Numbered from the stretch's first letter, positions 7,984 through 15,349 are shown. The stretch is DNA of 64,000 nt from Enterobacter huaxiensis (GCF_003594935.2 NZ_CP043342.1:3844001-3908000); one strand, 5' to 3'. Made by a program: numbers and translations. The notes: generated by a model not told the origin, from the sequence alone.

Positions 7984-9163
7984 TTGCGGTCCCTGCGGAA
8001 GGTTGCATCACCACGCGTTCGCCTTCATGAAGGCCATCGATCACTTCGATATACTGTCTGTCGTTAATCCCGACGCGAACGAGCCGCTGCTCCGGGATAT
8101 CGCCCTTCATCACCTGGACATAGTAACTGTCTCCCCCCTGCGGCTGGCCGAGGGCCATCACCGGCAACCGCAGCACGTTTTTGGCCTGCTCGGTGACGAT
8201 AAACACCTGTGCCGTCATTGAGGTACGGAGAAGATGCTCAGGGTTCGGCACGGTAAATACACCGTTGTAATACACAGCGGAAGGCTGTTGTGACTGCGCG
8301 CTCACGCTCTCATCCTGCAAAGCGTCGTTGGGGGCATCCTGAAGCGCGCCCATAACGCTGTGATAACGATGTTTAGGTTCGGCAACGACATAGAACGACA
8401 GCGGCTGGCCCGGATGAACTTTGAGAATGTCGGTTTCTGAAATTCGAGTTTGTACGGTCATGGTGTCGACATTTGCCAGCACCAGGATGGTCGGCGCCGT
8501 TTGTGACGAGACCACGGTTTGCCCCTCTTTGGTGACAATTCCCAACACCTGACCATCCACGGGCGCGACGATGCGCGTATATCCCAGGTTGGCTTTCGCG
8601 GTTTCCAGTGCCATCTGCGCTTGTACGATTTGCGCCTCGTTGACTTTGATCTGCGCCTTTTGGGTATCGACTTTGGCCTGCGACTGCTCCAGGTTGCTTT
8701 TCATTCCCGAACCGTCACGATCCATCTGCAGCTGTCGTTTAAGCTCGAGCTGATACTGCTTTAAGGTGAACTGTGAAGCCTGCTTCTGCGCGATTGCACT
8801 CTCCAGCTCGGCCTCTGATTTACGCAGTTCGCTCAGCTGCAGCGTGGGGTCAATTTCAGCCAGCAGCTGATCTTTACGCACCCGATCCCCGGCGCGGACA
8901 TACAGCTTTTTTAGCTGCCCGTTAACCTGAGCCCCCACATTGACCTGGGCTGAAGGTTTGAGGATCCCGGTCGCCAGCACGGTTTTTTCGATGTCACCAC
9001 GGTCGATGACGTGCGTGATTACCGGCGCGGCGGTGCCAGACATCATGTTATGTACTCCCCACCCTCCGGCTATCAGCAGGATGACCACCAGCACCGACAA
9101 CGCAAGGAATGCCTTGCGGTTTCGGGTTGCCAGCATCGGGAACTGCTTCACTGAAAAGCTCAC
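7976..9163 (-). CDS. MacA-like periplasmic adaptor (membrane fusion protein)
   Basis: A 395-residue HlyD/MacA-family adaptor. There is one N-terminal membrane segment (about residues 18-37), a lipoyl half (GAQVNGQLKKLYVRAGDRVRKDQ), a long alpha-helical hairpin rich in Gln/Lys/Glu (about 110-195), the second lipoyl half (ANLGYTRIVAPVDGQV) and a beta-barrel domain. It should bridge the MacB-like pump and the TolC-like channel in the periplasm. The start is GTG at 9163, overlapping the stop of the C39 exporter gene as GTGA and preceded by AGGGAG; the next ATG is 27 bases downstream. Classical class II microcins use a CvaA-type adaptor with the C39 transporter; a MacA-type adaptor here could serve both ABC proteins. 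Confidence 0.92.
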   Translation of the reverse strand: MSFSVKQFPMLATRNRKAFLALSVLVVILLIAGGWGVHNMMSGTAAPVITHVIDRGDIEKTVLATGILKPSAQVNVGAQVNGQLKKLYVRAGDRVRKDQLLAEIDPTLQLSELRKSEAELESAIAQKQASQFTLKQYQLELKRQLQMDRDGSGMKSNLEQSQAKVDTQKAQIKVNEAQIVQAQMALETAKANLGYTRIVAPVDGQVLGIVTKEGQTVVSSQTAPTILVLANVDTMTVQTRISETDILKVHPGQPLSFYVVAEPKHRYHSVMGALQDAPNDALQDESVSAQSQQPSAVYYNGVFTVPNPEHLLRTSMTAQVFIVTEQAKNVLRLPVMALGQPQGGDSYYVQVMKGDIPEQRLVRVGINDRQYIEVIDGLHEGERVVMQPSAGTANG

Positions 9164-11301
9164 GCCAGCTCTCCCTGAGTCTCATTGGCAACGGAGACTT
9201 CGCGCAGGAACGTTTTGACTTGCCCATCTTTCAGCACGCAGACGCGGTCAAATAAAGGCAATGCCGTTTCGCTGTGCGTTACCGTGATAAGCGTTTTTCC
9301 ATATTCACTGCAGTGGTCAATAAGGGTTTGCATCACCTGCAACGCGGTTTGTTCATCAAGGTTGGCTGTCGGCTCGTCCAGCACCATGACCGGGCAATCG
9401 CTATACATCGCACGTGCCAGCATCAGCCGCTGGCGCTGCCCAAGGGAGAGCGCGGGATGGCTTTCACGAATCAGCGCATTTTGTTTACCCGGTAGACGAT
9501 CGATCGCCTCGGCGAGGTTCAGATCGCGTAAGGATTTATCAATACGCAACTGCTTCACGGCATCGTGGTGACGATCAAAAAGCGTGATGTTTTGCAGGAC
9601 GCTGGTGTTGAACAGAATGTCTTCCTGGCTCTGCAGGAATAAAAGCTTATGCGCCTGACGCGTGCTCACCGGCTGTCCATCAGCCAGAATGTCGCCCACC
9701 TGAGGTTCAATTAGCCCGGAAATCGCTTTCAGAAGCGTACTTTTCCCTGCCCCTGACTCACCGATAATGGCCAGCGTTTCGCCACGGAAGACCTCCAGAG
9801 AAAGATCCTGAAGTACCGGTTTACCTGGCTCATAGGCAAACTGTACCCCACGGTAGCTGAGCTGATGAGTAAACTGTGCCAGAGGCGGTAGTTCAGTACC
9901 GTCCCCCTCTTTTTTAACCTGCGGGAACAGGTCAGCGGCACGCGTATCAATGACATGCAGCTGGTTCTTCTGAAGAATCGAGAAAAAGATTTGCGTGATG
10001 TAGGCGGTAAAAATCTGGCGTACAAAGCTATAGGCGAAGAACTCTCCTAACGAGATACGGTTATCTTTCAGCAGCGGTAAGGCCAGAAACATGAAAAAGA
10101 CCATTTCAAGGCTGCCGATCAGCTGATAGAGACTGCTTTTCACCTGCTCATAAACTTTTTGTTTCTGTCTGAAATCAAAAAGGGATAACGCATAGCCGGC
10201 AAAATCCGTCTGACGCTGCCCCTTCAGGCCCGCCGATTTCAGCGTCGCGAAGCCCTGGATAGATTCCAGCAGAAAGTCGCTTTGCTCCGCACTTTTAACC
10301 TGAATTTGCTGCGTATAATAACGATCGCGGAAGATGGCCCATACGCTAACCAGCCCCATTAACGTCACGCCCACGGCAGATATTGCCGCAAGCAATGGGC
10401 TGATATAGCACATCACCGCTAATGCAATGACGCCAACCACCCAGTCGATTCGCAGGCCGTTATCCAGTTCGATTTTTTGAGCGGCCGCTATCTGCCAGTT
10501 GGAGAAGCGGCTGTAGATTTCACCCGGGCTGCGCTTTTCAAAAAAGGAGAGCGAGTTGCTTAACAGGCTGGCAAAGCCGCTCACGCTTTGCATCACCACA
10601 AATCGCTTGATAAAGCGCTCTGTTACGCTGCGTACAACAAAGGCCAACAGGGTCGACACGACAAACGCCAGCAGGTAATAAAAATACGGGAAAGTCTTTT
10701 CGCCTCCGGACGAGAATACGTTGTTGATGGCGGTGCTGACCATTATTGGCATGATAAACAGGGTCAGCGAGACCAGAAATGCCAGCAGCATCAGTCGGTA
10801 AATACCCGGAATGGCAGCAGTCTGCTTCAGGCTCATACATTCCAGCGCGCGGAAACGACGGGTGCGCTTTTGTTGATCCACTGACGGTGTGGCCCCGCCG
10901 CTCTCCTGGTCGAGTACCAGCGCATAGCCGCTGATTTCTGTTTTCAACGCGGCGACAGGAAGCAACTGCTCCCCAATGGCGGGGTTCATAACGCAAACAT
11001 AGCTGCCCTGACGGTAGGCCAGCAGGACATAATGGCTTGCACCGTAGTGCAAAATGGCCGGTAAAGGGAGTTCGGAGATCTCGTTCAAATCGAACGCCAC
11101 CGGATAGGCCGGGACGGCTAGCTCGCTCAGAATGTCGCACATCGTTGACAGCGCAGTGCCGTGAGAGGATGCAGGGAAACGCTCGCGCAGCTCTTCCAGA
11201 GGTGCATGAATACCCTGCGTTTCAGCCAGCATTGAAATACAGGCCAGCGCACATTCATTCGTCTCAGCCTGATAAACTATTTTTGGAATGACATTGTCCA
11301 T
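9160..11301 (-). CDS. C39-peptidase ABC exporter (bacteriocin-type leader-cutting transporter)
   Basis: A 713-residue protein with an N-terminal C39 peptidase (1-130), a membrane domain (about 165-445) and an ATPase. Such proteins cut double-glycine leaders and export the core peptide (CvaB for colicin V). The peptidase has Cys17 (NECALAC) and His90 (HYVLL). The third catalytic position, Asp in CvaB-type DPA motifs, is Asn106 here (MNPAIG), as the spacing of 16 from His90 shows. The ATPase has Walker A GESGAGKS (514-521), Walker B VMVLDEP (638-644) and an altered signature LSLGQ (618-622) instead of LSGGQ. ATG 11301 follows a 61-base gap after the acyltransferase. The presence of a Gly-Gly precursor in the same operon makes the substrate clear. 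Confidence 0.92.
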   Translation of the reverse strand: MDNVIPKIVYQAETNECALACISMLAETQGIHAPLEELRERFPASSHGTALSTMCDILSELAVPAYPVAFDLNEISELPLPAILHYGASHYVLLAYRQGSYVCVMNPAIGEQLLPVAALKTEISGYALVLDQESGGATPSVDQQKRTRRFRALECMSLKQTAAIPGIYRLMLLAFLVSLTLFIMPIMVSTAINNVFSSGGEKTFPYFYYLLAFVVSTLLAFVVRSVTERFIKRFVVMQSVSGFASLLSNSLSFFEKRSPGEIYSRFSNWQIAAAQKIELDNGLRIDWVVGVIALAVMCYISPLLAAISAVGVTLMGLVSVWAIFRDRYYTQQIQVKSAEQSDFLLESIQGFATLKSAGLKGQRQTDFAGYALSLFDFRQKQKVYEQVKSSLYQLIGSLEMVFFMFLALPLLKDNRISLGEFFAYSFVRQIFTAYITQIFFSILQKNQLHVIDTRAADLFPQVKKEGDGTELPPLAQFTHQLSYRGVQFAYEPGKPVLQDLSLEVFRGETLAIIGESGAGKSTLLKAISGLIEPQVGDILADGQPVSTRQAHKLLFLQSQEDILFNTSVLQNITLFDRHHDAVKQLRIDKSLRDLNLAEAIDRLPGKQNALIRESHPALSLGQRQRLMLARAMYSDCPVMVLDEPTANLDEQTALQVMQTLIDHCSEYGKTLITVTHSETALPLFDRVCVLKDGQVKTFLREVSVANETQGELA

Positions 11302-11362
11302 AATTACACCTCAACACGCAGGTTCTTATTTTTCGTTACGCTGATTTTCTTTTTACACATTT

Positions 11363-12310
11363 TTAATCATTTATAAAAAACAGCGAGTGTGAATGCCATA
11401 GCATCCAGTCAGTCGAATAATCACGAATACTTTGTTCAATAATACGAGGCATTTCTGCCTTCAGACTTTTTGCGGTTACAGGGTTATGGATGTATATCTT
11501 TAATCCCTTATCAAAATAGAGATGATAAAACACCACCTGCGCCGACATCATTCTGGCCAATCGGATAATCCCGCTATGTAAAGAAGCCGGCCGATTAAAC
11601 AAGTTGCAATGTAATTTCTCAACCTTATCTTTAGTGGCAAAGTGGGTGAAGTCGGGAGTGATATCTGGGAACAAAATAATATTGCGCTTGTTTTCTGCCG
11701 CCTCCATCACCGATTTCATTAAATTACCGGCAATATTTTTATTATCTTCATGAATTGAACAATAAGTAAGATCTACGCCTCCCAGCTGTCGCTCGGCTTC
11801 GGAATGGGCGTCCGCACTGCGCGAGGTGATCACCGTTGCTTTTCCAGGGTACGCCGCTGCCCCCACCATCGTAGTCAAAACATCCGAAACCATATGCAGT
11901 GGAGCAAGGATCACCGGCTGCCCTGCCCGCTGAAGCGGCTCGACAACGCTATTAAGCTGTGCCGAACAGGCTGCCAACTCTCGCAATAGCCGGCGGTTTT
12001 GTCCGTAGGTCACAGCCTGAATCAGCAGCTGCCTTCTCTGAGTCAGCCAGACATAATCAAATTTCTTTTTATCATCGAGTAAGCATTGGCGGTTAGACTC
12101 TGCAACCGCTGCACGCAGCTTCACATTGCGTGGTACTAGTTTTAAAAATCGCCTGATATGTGCAAACCCAAACACAATACGGTAATGCAAGCGCCGGAAT
12201 AATAAACAATGTGCCCTGTAGCCAATCAGCTGAAGTTTATATACCAGCCACTGGCACCTGGCAGTGAAATTTCGCCAAAACAGCGCGCACCACAGGGCAT
12301 AAAATTTCAT
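11363..12310 (-). CDS. LpxL-like acyltransferase (LPLAT family)
   Basis: A 315-residue protein I place in the lysophospholipid/lipid A acyltransferase family. The first 55 residues are hydrophobic and basic, as in membrane-bound LpxL enzymes. The catalytic block reads VILAPLHMVSDVL, with His139 and Asp143 (HX3D rather than the usual HX4D/E). Further LpxL-like blocks are ILFPD (212-216), LFNRPASLHSGIIRLARMMSA (start 237) and a C-terminal DWMLWH (301-306), resembling the conserved WxW/H ending of the family. LpxL enzymes take acyl chains from acyl-ACP, and this cluster encodes its own ACP set. The acceptor could be the precursor peptide, lipid A or another envelope molecule. The gene is AT-richer than the fatty-acid genes and lies three bases after the DsbA-like gene. 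Fold assignment fairly sure; acceptor unknown. Confidence 0.72.
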   Translation of the reverse strand: MKFYALWCALFWRNFTARCQWLVYKLQLIGYRAHCLLFRRLHYRIVFGFAHIRRFLKLVPRNVKLRAAVAESNRQCLLDDKKKFDYVWLTQRRQLLIQAVTYGQNRRLLRELAACSAQLNSVVEPLQRAGQPVILAPLHMVSDVLTTMVGAAAYPGKATVITSRSADAHSEAERQLGGVDLTYCSIHEDNKNIAGNLMKSVMEAAENKRNIILFPDITPDFTHFATKDKVEKLHCNLFNRPASLHSGIIRLARMMSAQVVFYHLYFDKGLKIYIHNPVTAKSLKAEMPRIIEQSIRDYSTDWMLWHSHSLFFIND

Positions 12311-12312
12311 AC

Positions 12313-12984
12313 TTACTCCGGTGCTTTACCTGTTTTCAAAATTGAGAGCAATTTTTCAGAAAATGATGGGAAATCACGGTCCTGAATAGCAACCCATTTT
12401 TTAGCAACAATAAAGGTCGGGGTAGCATTGATATCATAATATTGAGAAACACGAGTCATATAATCCAGACGTTTTTTTACTTCCGCGGACTGGCTAATTT
12501 TACGGTATTCAGCGACATCAATTTTATTGTCTTCCAGCCATGCGTCACGCTTTGCCGGGTCGCCTAAATCAATTTTATGCTTCATAACGGCATCATAAGC
12601 GCTCTGCCGATACGCTTCTTCAATGCCCATTACCTGAAGGGTTGCGAAGACGGGTGCATAGCGCGCCAGACCGCCCTGGTTGTCCAGACTGAAATGAAGG
12701 CGCACCAGCTTTTTCCCGGCAGGCATACTTTTTTCCAGCGCCTCGACATTCTTTTCGTTTATCTCGCAATAATGGCAACCGTACGAGAAGATCTCAATAA
12801 TGTCTTGCCCATCAGCTATTGGGCTTTGGGTCAGTTTTTCAGCTGAAATTGACGTCAGCACCTGCTGCCCATCATCACTGCTTTGGTTTAAGACAAAAGT
12901 ATGGAACCAGGCTGTGGTAATCACCGCTGAAACAACCGCAACAAAAACGGTATATGCCAGCACGTAGAGAATTCTTTTTTTCAT
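12313..12984 (-). CDS. Membrane-anchored DsbA-like thiol oxidoreductase
   Basis: A 223-residue protein with one N-terminal membrane segment (about 6-30) and a periplasmic thioredoxin-fold domain of the DsbA type. The redox motif is Cys70-His-Tyr-Cys73 (GCHYC; DsbA has CPHC) and the cis-proline loop is TPTF with Pro189. The helical insertion between these motifs (about 110-175) matches DsbA. It lies between the four-cysteine precursor peptide and the acyltransferase, so the likely job is forming or shuffling disulfides in the peptide after export, or keeping them correct during maturation. It could also act on the exporter. Family assignment is strong; the client is inferred from position. Confidence 0.85.
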   Translation of the reverse strand: MKKRILYVLAYTVFVAVVSAVITTAWFHTFVLNQSSDDGQQVLTSISAEKLTQSPIADGQDIIEIFSYGCHYCEINEKNVEALEKSMPAGKKLVRLHFSLDNQGGLARYAPVFATLQVMGIEEAYRQSAYDAVMKHKIDLGDPAKRDAWLEDNKIDVAEYRKISQSAEVKKRLDYMTRVSQYYDINATPTFIVAKKWVAIQDRDFPSFSEKLLSILKTGKAPE

Positions 12985-13043
12985 GTGAGGCGTTCAATCC
13001 TGAATGTTATAATACGATGGCTGCGTTACAGAATATTTTCACG

Positions 13044-13072
13044 TGGGCGTTGTATTAATAAAACAACGCCCA
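13044..13072 (-). promoter_or_regulatory. Intergenic hairpin between precursor and maturation genes
   Basis: A perfect 10-base stem TGGGCGTTGT (13044-13053) / ACAACGCCCA (13063-13072) with a 9-base loop lies 53 bases after the precursor stop. No T run follows on the minus strand, so it is not a standard terminator. It could act as a leaky terminator or a 3' stabiliser that raises peptide mRNA over the downstream genes, a common layout in bacteriocin operons. Confidence 0.65.
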
Positions 13073-13124
13073 TAAGAATAAATCGTTGAGACATTACTCT
13101 TATTAAATGCGACTAAAAGAGTTC

Positions 13125-13316
13125 TTAGCCTACGTTACCGCAGTTGATGATTGCTGCAGCCGTGAAGGTTTTAGTCACAACGCCATTTTTGTCAGTACAG
13201 GTTTTCACTGCATTACAAACAGTAGCATCGCCAACCAGATTCAGTTCGAAGCTGTTGACACAAGTAGTGGTACCGCCAACAACTGCGCTTGCTTCAGACA
13301 TATTGATTTTTTTCAT
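13125..13316 (-). CDS. Double-glycine precursor peptide, four cysteines (microcin-like)
   Basis: A 63-residue peptide, first gene of the cluster. The leader MKKINMSEASAVVGG ends in Gly14-Gly15, the classical cut site of C39 exporters, which one is encoded three genes downstream. The core of 48 residues starts TTTCVNSFEL and ends INCGNVG. It holds four cysteines (19, 34, 40, 59), enough for two disulfides, matching the adjacent DsbA-like gene. The core is rich in Thr, Val, Ala and Asn, with lysines at 38, 43 and 49. The ATG is preceded by AAGGAA at good spacing. Small Gly-Gly peptides that look like this (I recall a domain of unknown function, DUF4762, in enterobacteria) are little studied. 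No separate immunity gene is recognisable. The bacteriocin role is inferred; a signalling role is possible. Confidence 0.85.
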   Translation of the reverse strand: MKKINMSEASAVVGGTTTCVNSFELNLVGDATVCNAVKTCTDKNGVVTKTFTAAAIINCGNVG

Positions 13317-13395
13317 CTGTGATTTCCTTATTTAAATATTAAAGTATGTAGTATGAGCTATTATCGTTTGGCATATATAGATACATGCCTGCAGA

Positions 13396-13414
13396 GATAA
13401 CCTGTATCGTTATC
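13396..13414. promoter_or_regulatory. Fur-box-like palindrome in front of the precursor gene
   Basis: GATAACCTGTATCGTTATC matches the 19-base Fur consensus at 13 positions by hand alignment, and its outer six bases on each side (GATAAC/GTTATC) form a perfect inverted repeat. It overlaps the proposed -10 box, where a bound repressor would block transcription. Several enterobacterial microcins are iron-regulated, which makes Fur a sensible guess. Confidence 0.5.
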
Positions 13415-13437
13415 ATTTCTGCATCCCATAATGACAA
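13409..13437 (-). promoter_or_regulatory. Candidate promoter of the peptide/acyl cluster
   Basis: On the minus strand TTGTCA (plus 13432-13437) is followed after 17 bases by GATAAC (plus 13409-13414). The -35 matches five of six and the -10 four of six consensus bases. It lies about 95 bases upstream of the precursor start and is the best promoter I found for the leftward operon. Confidence 0.5.
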
Positions 13438-13842
13438 TTCTGAAGTATTGTATTTCAGGACCTCATTATCGGATAGGGCGCATAGTAGTAGCGTTTTTTG
13501 GAATAGGCAATATGCTGAAAGATCTGATGACGGGCAAAAATAAACAGCATCACTCTCATTGCCGCAGGATATTTCTTACATTAACTACAGCCTTTATCCG
13601 ACAATAAAAAAGTTCCCTTACCTTATTAAAGATCTTCCCTTCCAATCAGGCAGGATGTTTCTTAGGAAGAAACAGGGTTTAGAGGATCTTTAGGCTGAAA
13701 TTTTTTTAAACTTTTTTTACGGAACAGAAAAGTGCTGAGACTGGTTCAGTGCAGGAGAGAGTGAAGAGAGATCGCAGGCATGCTCTGACTTCGCTGAAGA
13801 AGCCAGGACTTAATGATTTTGTATGAAATCAGGAAAACGAAA
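13438..13842. other. AT-rich stretch between cluster promoter and aspV, no supported gene
   Basis: No convincing gene is present. A rightward frame of 31 codons starts at 13512 without recognisable features. Runs of T and A around 13700-13720 and short broken repeats suggest junction or decayed sequence between the tRNA gene and the inserted cluster. Confidence 0.5.
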
Positions 13843-13870
13843 AGGGCCACGTTATAAATAACGTGGCCCT
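13843..13870 (-). terminator. Terminator of aspV
   Basis: A perfect 12-base stem AGGGCCACGTTA / TAACGTGGCCCT with a four-base loop lies seven bases past the 3' end of the tRNA gene. On the minus strand it is followed by TTTCGTTTTCC. Confidence 0.9.
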
Positions 13871-13876
13871 GAATAG

Positions 13877-13953
13877 TGGCGGAACGGACGGGACTCGAAC
13901 CCGCGACCCCCTGCGTGACAGGCAGGTATTCTAACCGACTGAACTACCGCTCC
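13877..13953 (-). tRNA. aspV: tRNA-Asp (GUC)
   Basis: A complete 77-base tRNA-Asp with encoded CCA, T-arm GGTTCGAGTCC and anticodon GTC. It is identical over its whole length to the copy at 23315-23391. Its place just after dnaQ corresponds to aspV of E. coli, a frequent site for genomic islands. The accessory cluster starts directly beyond its terminator. Confidence 0.98.
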
Positions 13954-13980
13954 ACTGTTCCCGTTTGGGGAACGAGGCGA

Positions 13981-14009
13981 ATATTACGGTCTGCCTCCCA
14001 ACTCGTCAA
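13981..14009 (-). promoter_or_regulatory. aspV promoter
   Basis: On the minus strand TTGACG (plus 14004-14009), a 17-base spacer and TAATAT (plus 13981-13986) lie about 28 bases before the tRNA 5' end. The GC-rich segment after the -10 box is typical of stringently controlled stable-RNA promoters. Confidence 0.8.
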
Positions 14010-14085
14010 CGCTTTTTCTTAGCTTTTGAATCGTTTGCTGCAAAAATCACCCAAACGGCGATTTTACACGCATTCTGCCGCGCGG

Positions 14086-14817
14086 TTATGCACGCCACAT
14101 ACAGCTTCCGCCCTTCTTCTGCACGAGATCGAGGCGAGATTCATGGTTAAGCAGCTCTTCATCGCTGGCTAAAACAACCCGCAACCGGCTCGCCTGACGC
14201 ACAACGCGCTGAATGCCCGCTTCACCCTGCGTCTGCTGGGAATCATTTTCCGTACTGAACTTCATCGACGTCTGGCCGCCGGTCATCGTCAGATAAACAT
14301 CCGCCAGAATCTGGGCATCGAGCAATGCGCCGTGCAGCGTACGCTTGGTGTTGTCTATCTCATAGCGCGAGCAGAGCGCATCGAGGCTGTTACGCTTGCC
14401 GGGGAACATCTTCCTCGCCAGCGCCAGGCTATCGGTCACTTTACAGAAGGTGTTGGTCTTCGGAATATCGCGGTTCAGCTTGCTGAATTCATAATCCATA
14501 AAGCCGATATCGAACGATGCGTTATGAATGACGAGCTCAGCCCCTTTGATGTACTCGAGGAATTCGTCCGCGACATCGGCAAAGGTGGGTTTATCCAGCA
14601 AAAACTCATCGGCAATCCCGTGAACACCGAACGCTTCCGGGTCCACCAGCCGGTCGGGCTTGAGGTAAACGTGGAAATTGTTCCCCGTCAGACGACGGTT
14701 CACCACCTCAACGGCACCGATCTCGATGATCTTGTGCCCTTCGTAGTGCGCGCCGATCTGGTTCATACCGGTGGTTTCGGTATCAAGAACAATCTGGCGA
14801 GTAATTGCAGTGCTCAT
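14086..14817 (-). CDS. dnaQ: DNA polymerase III epsilon subunit (proofreading 3'-5' exonuclease)
   Basis: Epsilon removes misincorporated bases in the Pol III core, bound to alpha (DnaE, also in this window) and theta. The 243-residue protein matches E. coli length. Active-site residues are Asp12 and Glu14 (LDTETTG), and His162 and Asp167 (HGALLDAQ). The C-terminal part from about 187 is the Q-rich linker and alpha-binding tail ending [12 protein letters not shown]. The frame continues to an upstream ATG at 14826, but the start at 14817 (MSTAITRQ) is the family start. It is divergent from rnhA with overlapping control regions, as in E. coli. Confidence 0.98.
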   Translation of the reverse strand: MSTAITRQIVLDTETTGMNQIGAHYEGHKIIEIGAVEVVNRRLTGNNFHVYLKPDRLVDPEAFGVHGIADEFLLDKPTFADVADEFLEYIKGAELVIHNASFDIGFMDYEFSKLNRDIPKTNTFCKVTDSLALARKMFPGKRNSLDALCSRYEIDNTKRTLHGALLDAQILADVYLTMTGGQTSMKFSTENDSQQTQGEAGIQRVVRQASRLRVVLASDEELLNHESRLDLVQKKGGSCMWRA

Positions 14818-14881
14818 AGCGGTCATTTATGTCAGACTTATCGTTTTACTGAACGTTTCGAATACAGGAAGTCTACCAGAG

Positions 14882-15349
14882 ATGCGTAAACAGGTAGAAA
14901 TTTTCACCGATGGATCTTGTCTCGGCAACCCGGGGCCAGGCGGCTATGGCGCAATCATGCGCTACCGCGAGCACGAAAAAACCTTTAGCGAAGGCTATTT
15001 CCTGACGACAAACAACCGCATGGAGCTGATGGCGGCCATCGTCGCGCTGGAAGCCTTAAAGGAACACTGCGACGTTGTACTGAGTACCGATAGCCAGTAC
15101 GTACGCCAGGGCATCACCCAGTGGATACACAACTGGAAAAAACGCGGCTGGAAAACGGCAGATAAAAAGCCGGTTAAAAACGTTGATCTCTGGAAGCGTC
15201 TGGATGCGGCACTAGGCCAGCACCAAATCAAATGGGAATGGGTCAAGGGCCATGCGGGCCATCCGGAAAACGAACGCTGCGACGAGCTGGCGCGTGCGGC
15301 TGCGTCCAATCCGGCCCATGAGGACACAGGCTACCAGCCTGAATCCTGA
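14882..15349 (+). CDS. rnhA: Ribonuclease HI
   Basis: RNase HI cuts RNA in RNA-DNA hybrids, clearing R-loops and primers in the cytoplasm. The protein is 155 residues, same as E. coli. Catalytic acidic residues Asp10 ([14 protein letters not shown]), Glu48 (NRMELMA), Asp70 (STDSQYV) and Asp134 (ERCDELA) are all present. The start is ATG 14882 (MRKQVEIF), although the frame is open further upstream into the divergent dnaQ region. The gene abuts the yafS stop from the other side. Confidence 0.98.
   Translation: MRKQVEIFTDGSCLGNPGPGGYGAIMRYREHEKTFSEGYFLTTNNRMELMAAIVALEALKEHCDVVLSTDSQYVRQGITQWIHNWKKRGWKTADKKPVKNVDLWKRLDAALGQHQIKWEWVKGHAGHPENERCDELARAAASNPAHEDTGYQPES

Noticed and set aside
13512-13607. 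Rightward 31-codon frame beginning MLKDLMTGKN, considered as an immunity or second peptide gene
   Set aside because: No clear ribosome site, membrane segment or leader; too short to support.
1-13876. Search for a partial copy of aspV marking an attachment site
   Set aside because: No repeat of the tRNA-Asp 3' end was seen in this interval, so no att site is claimed.
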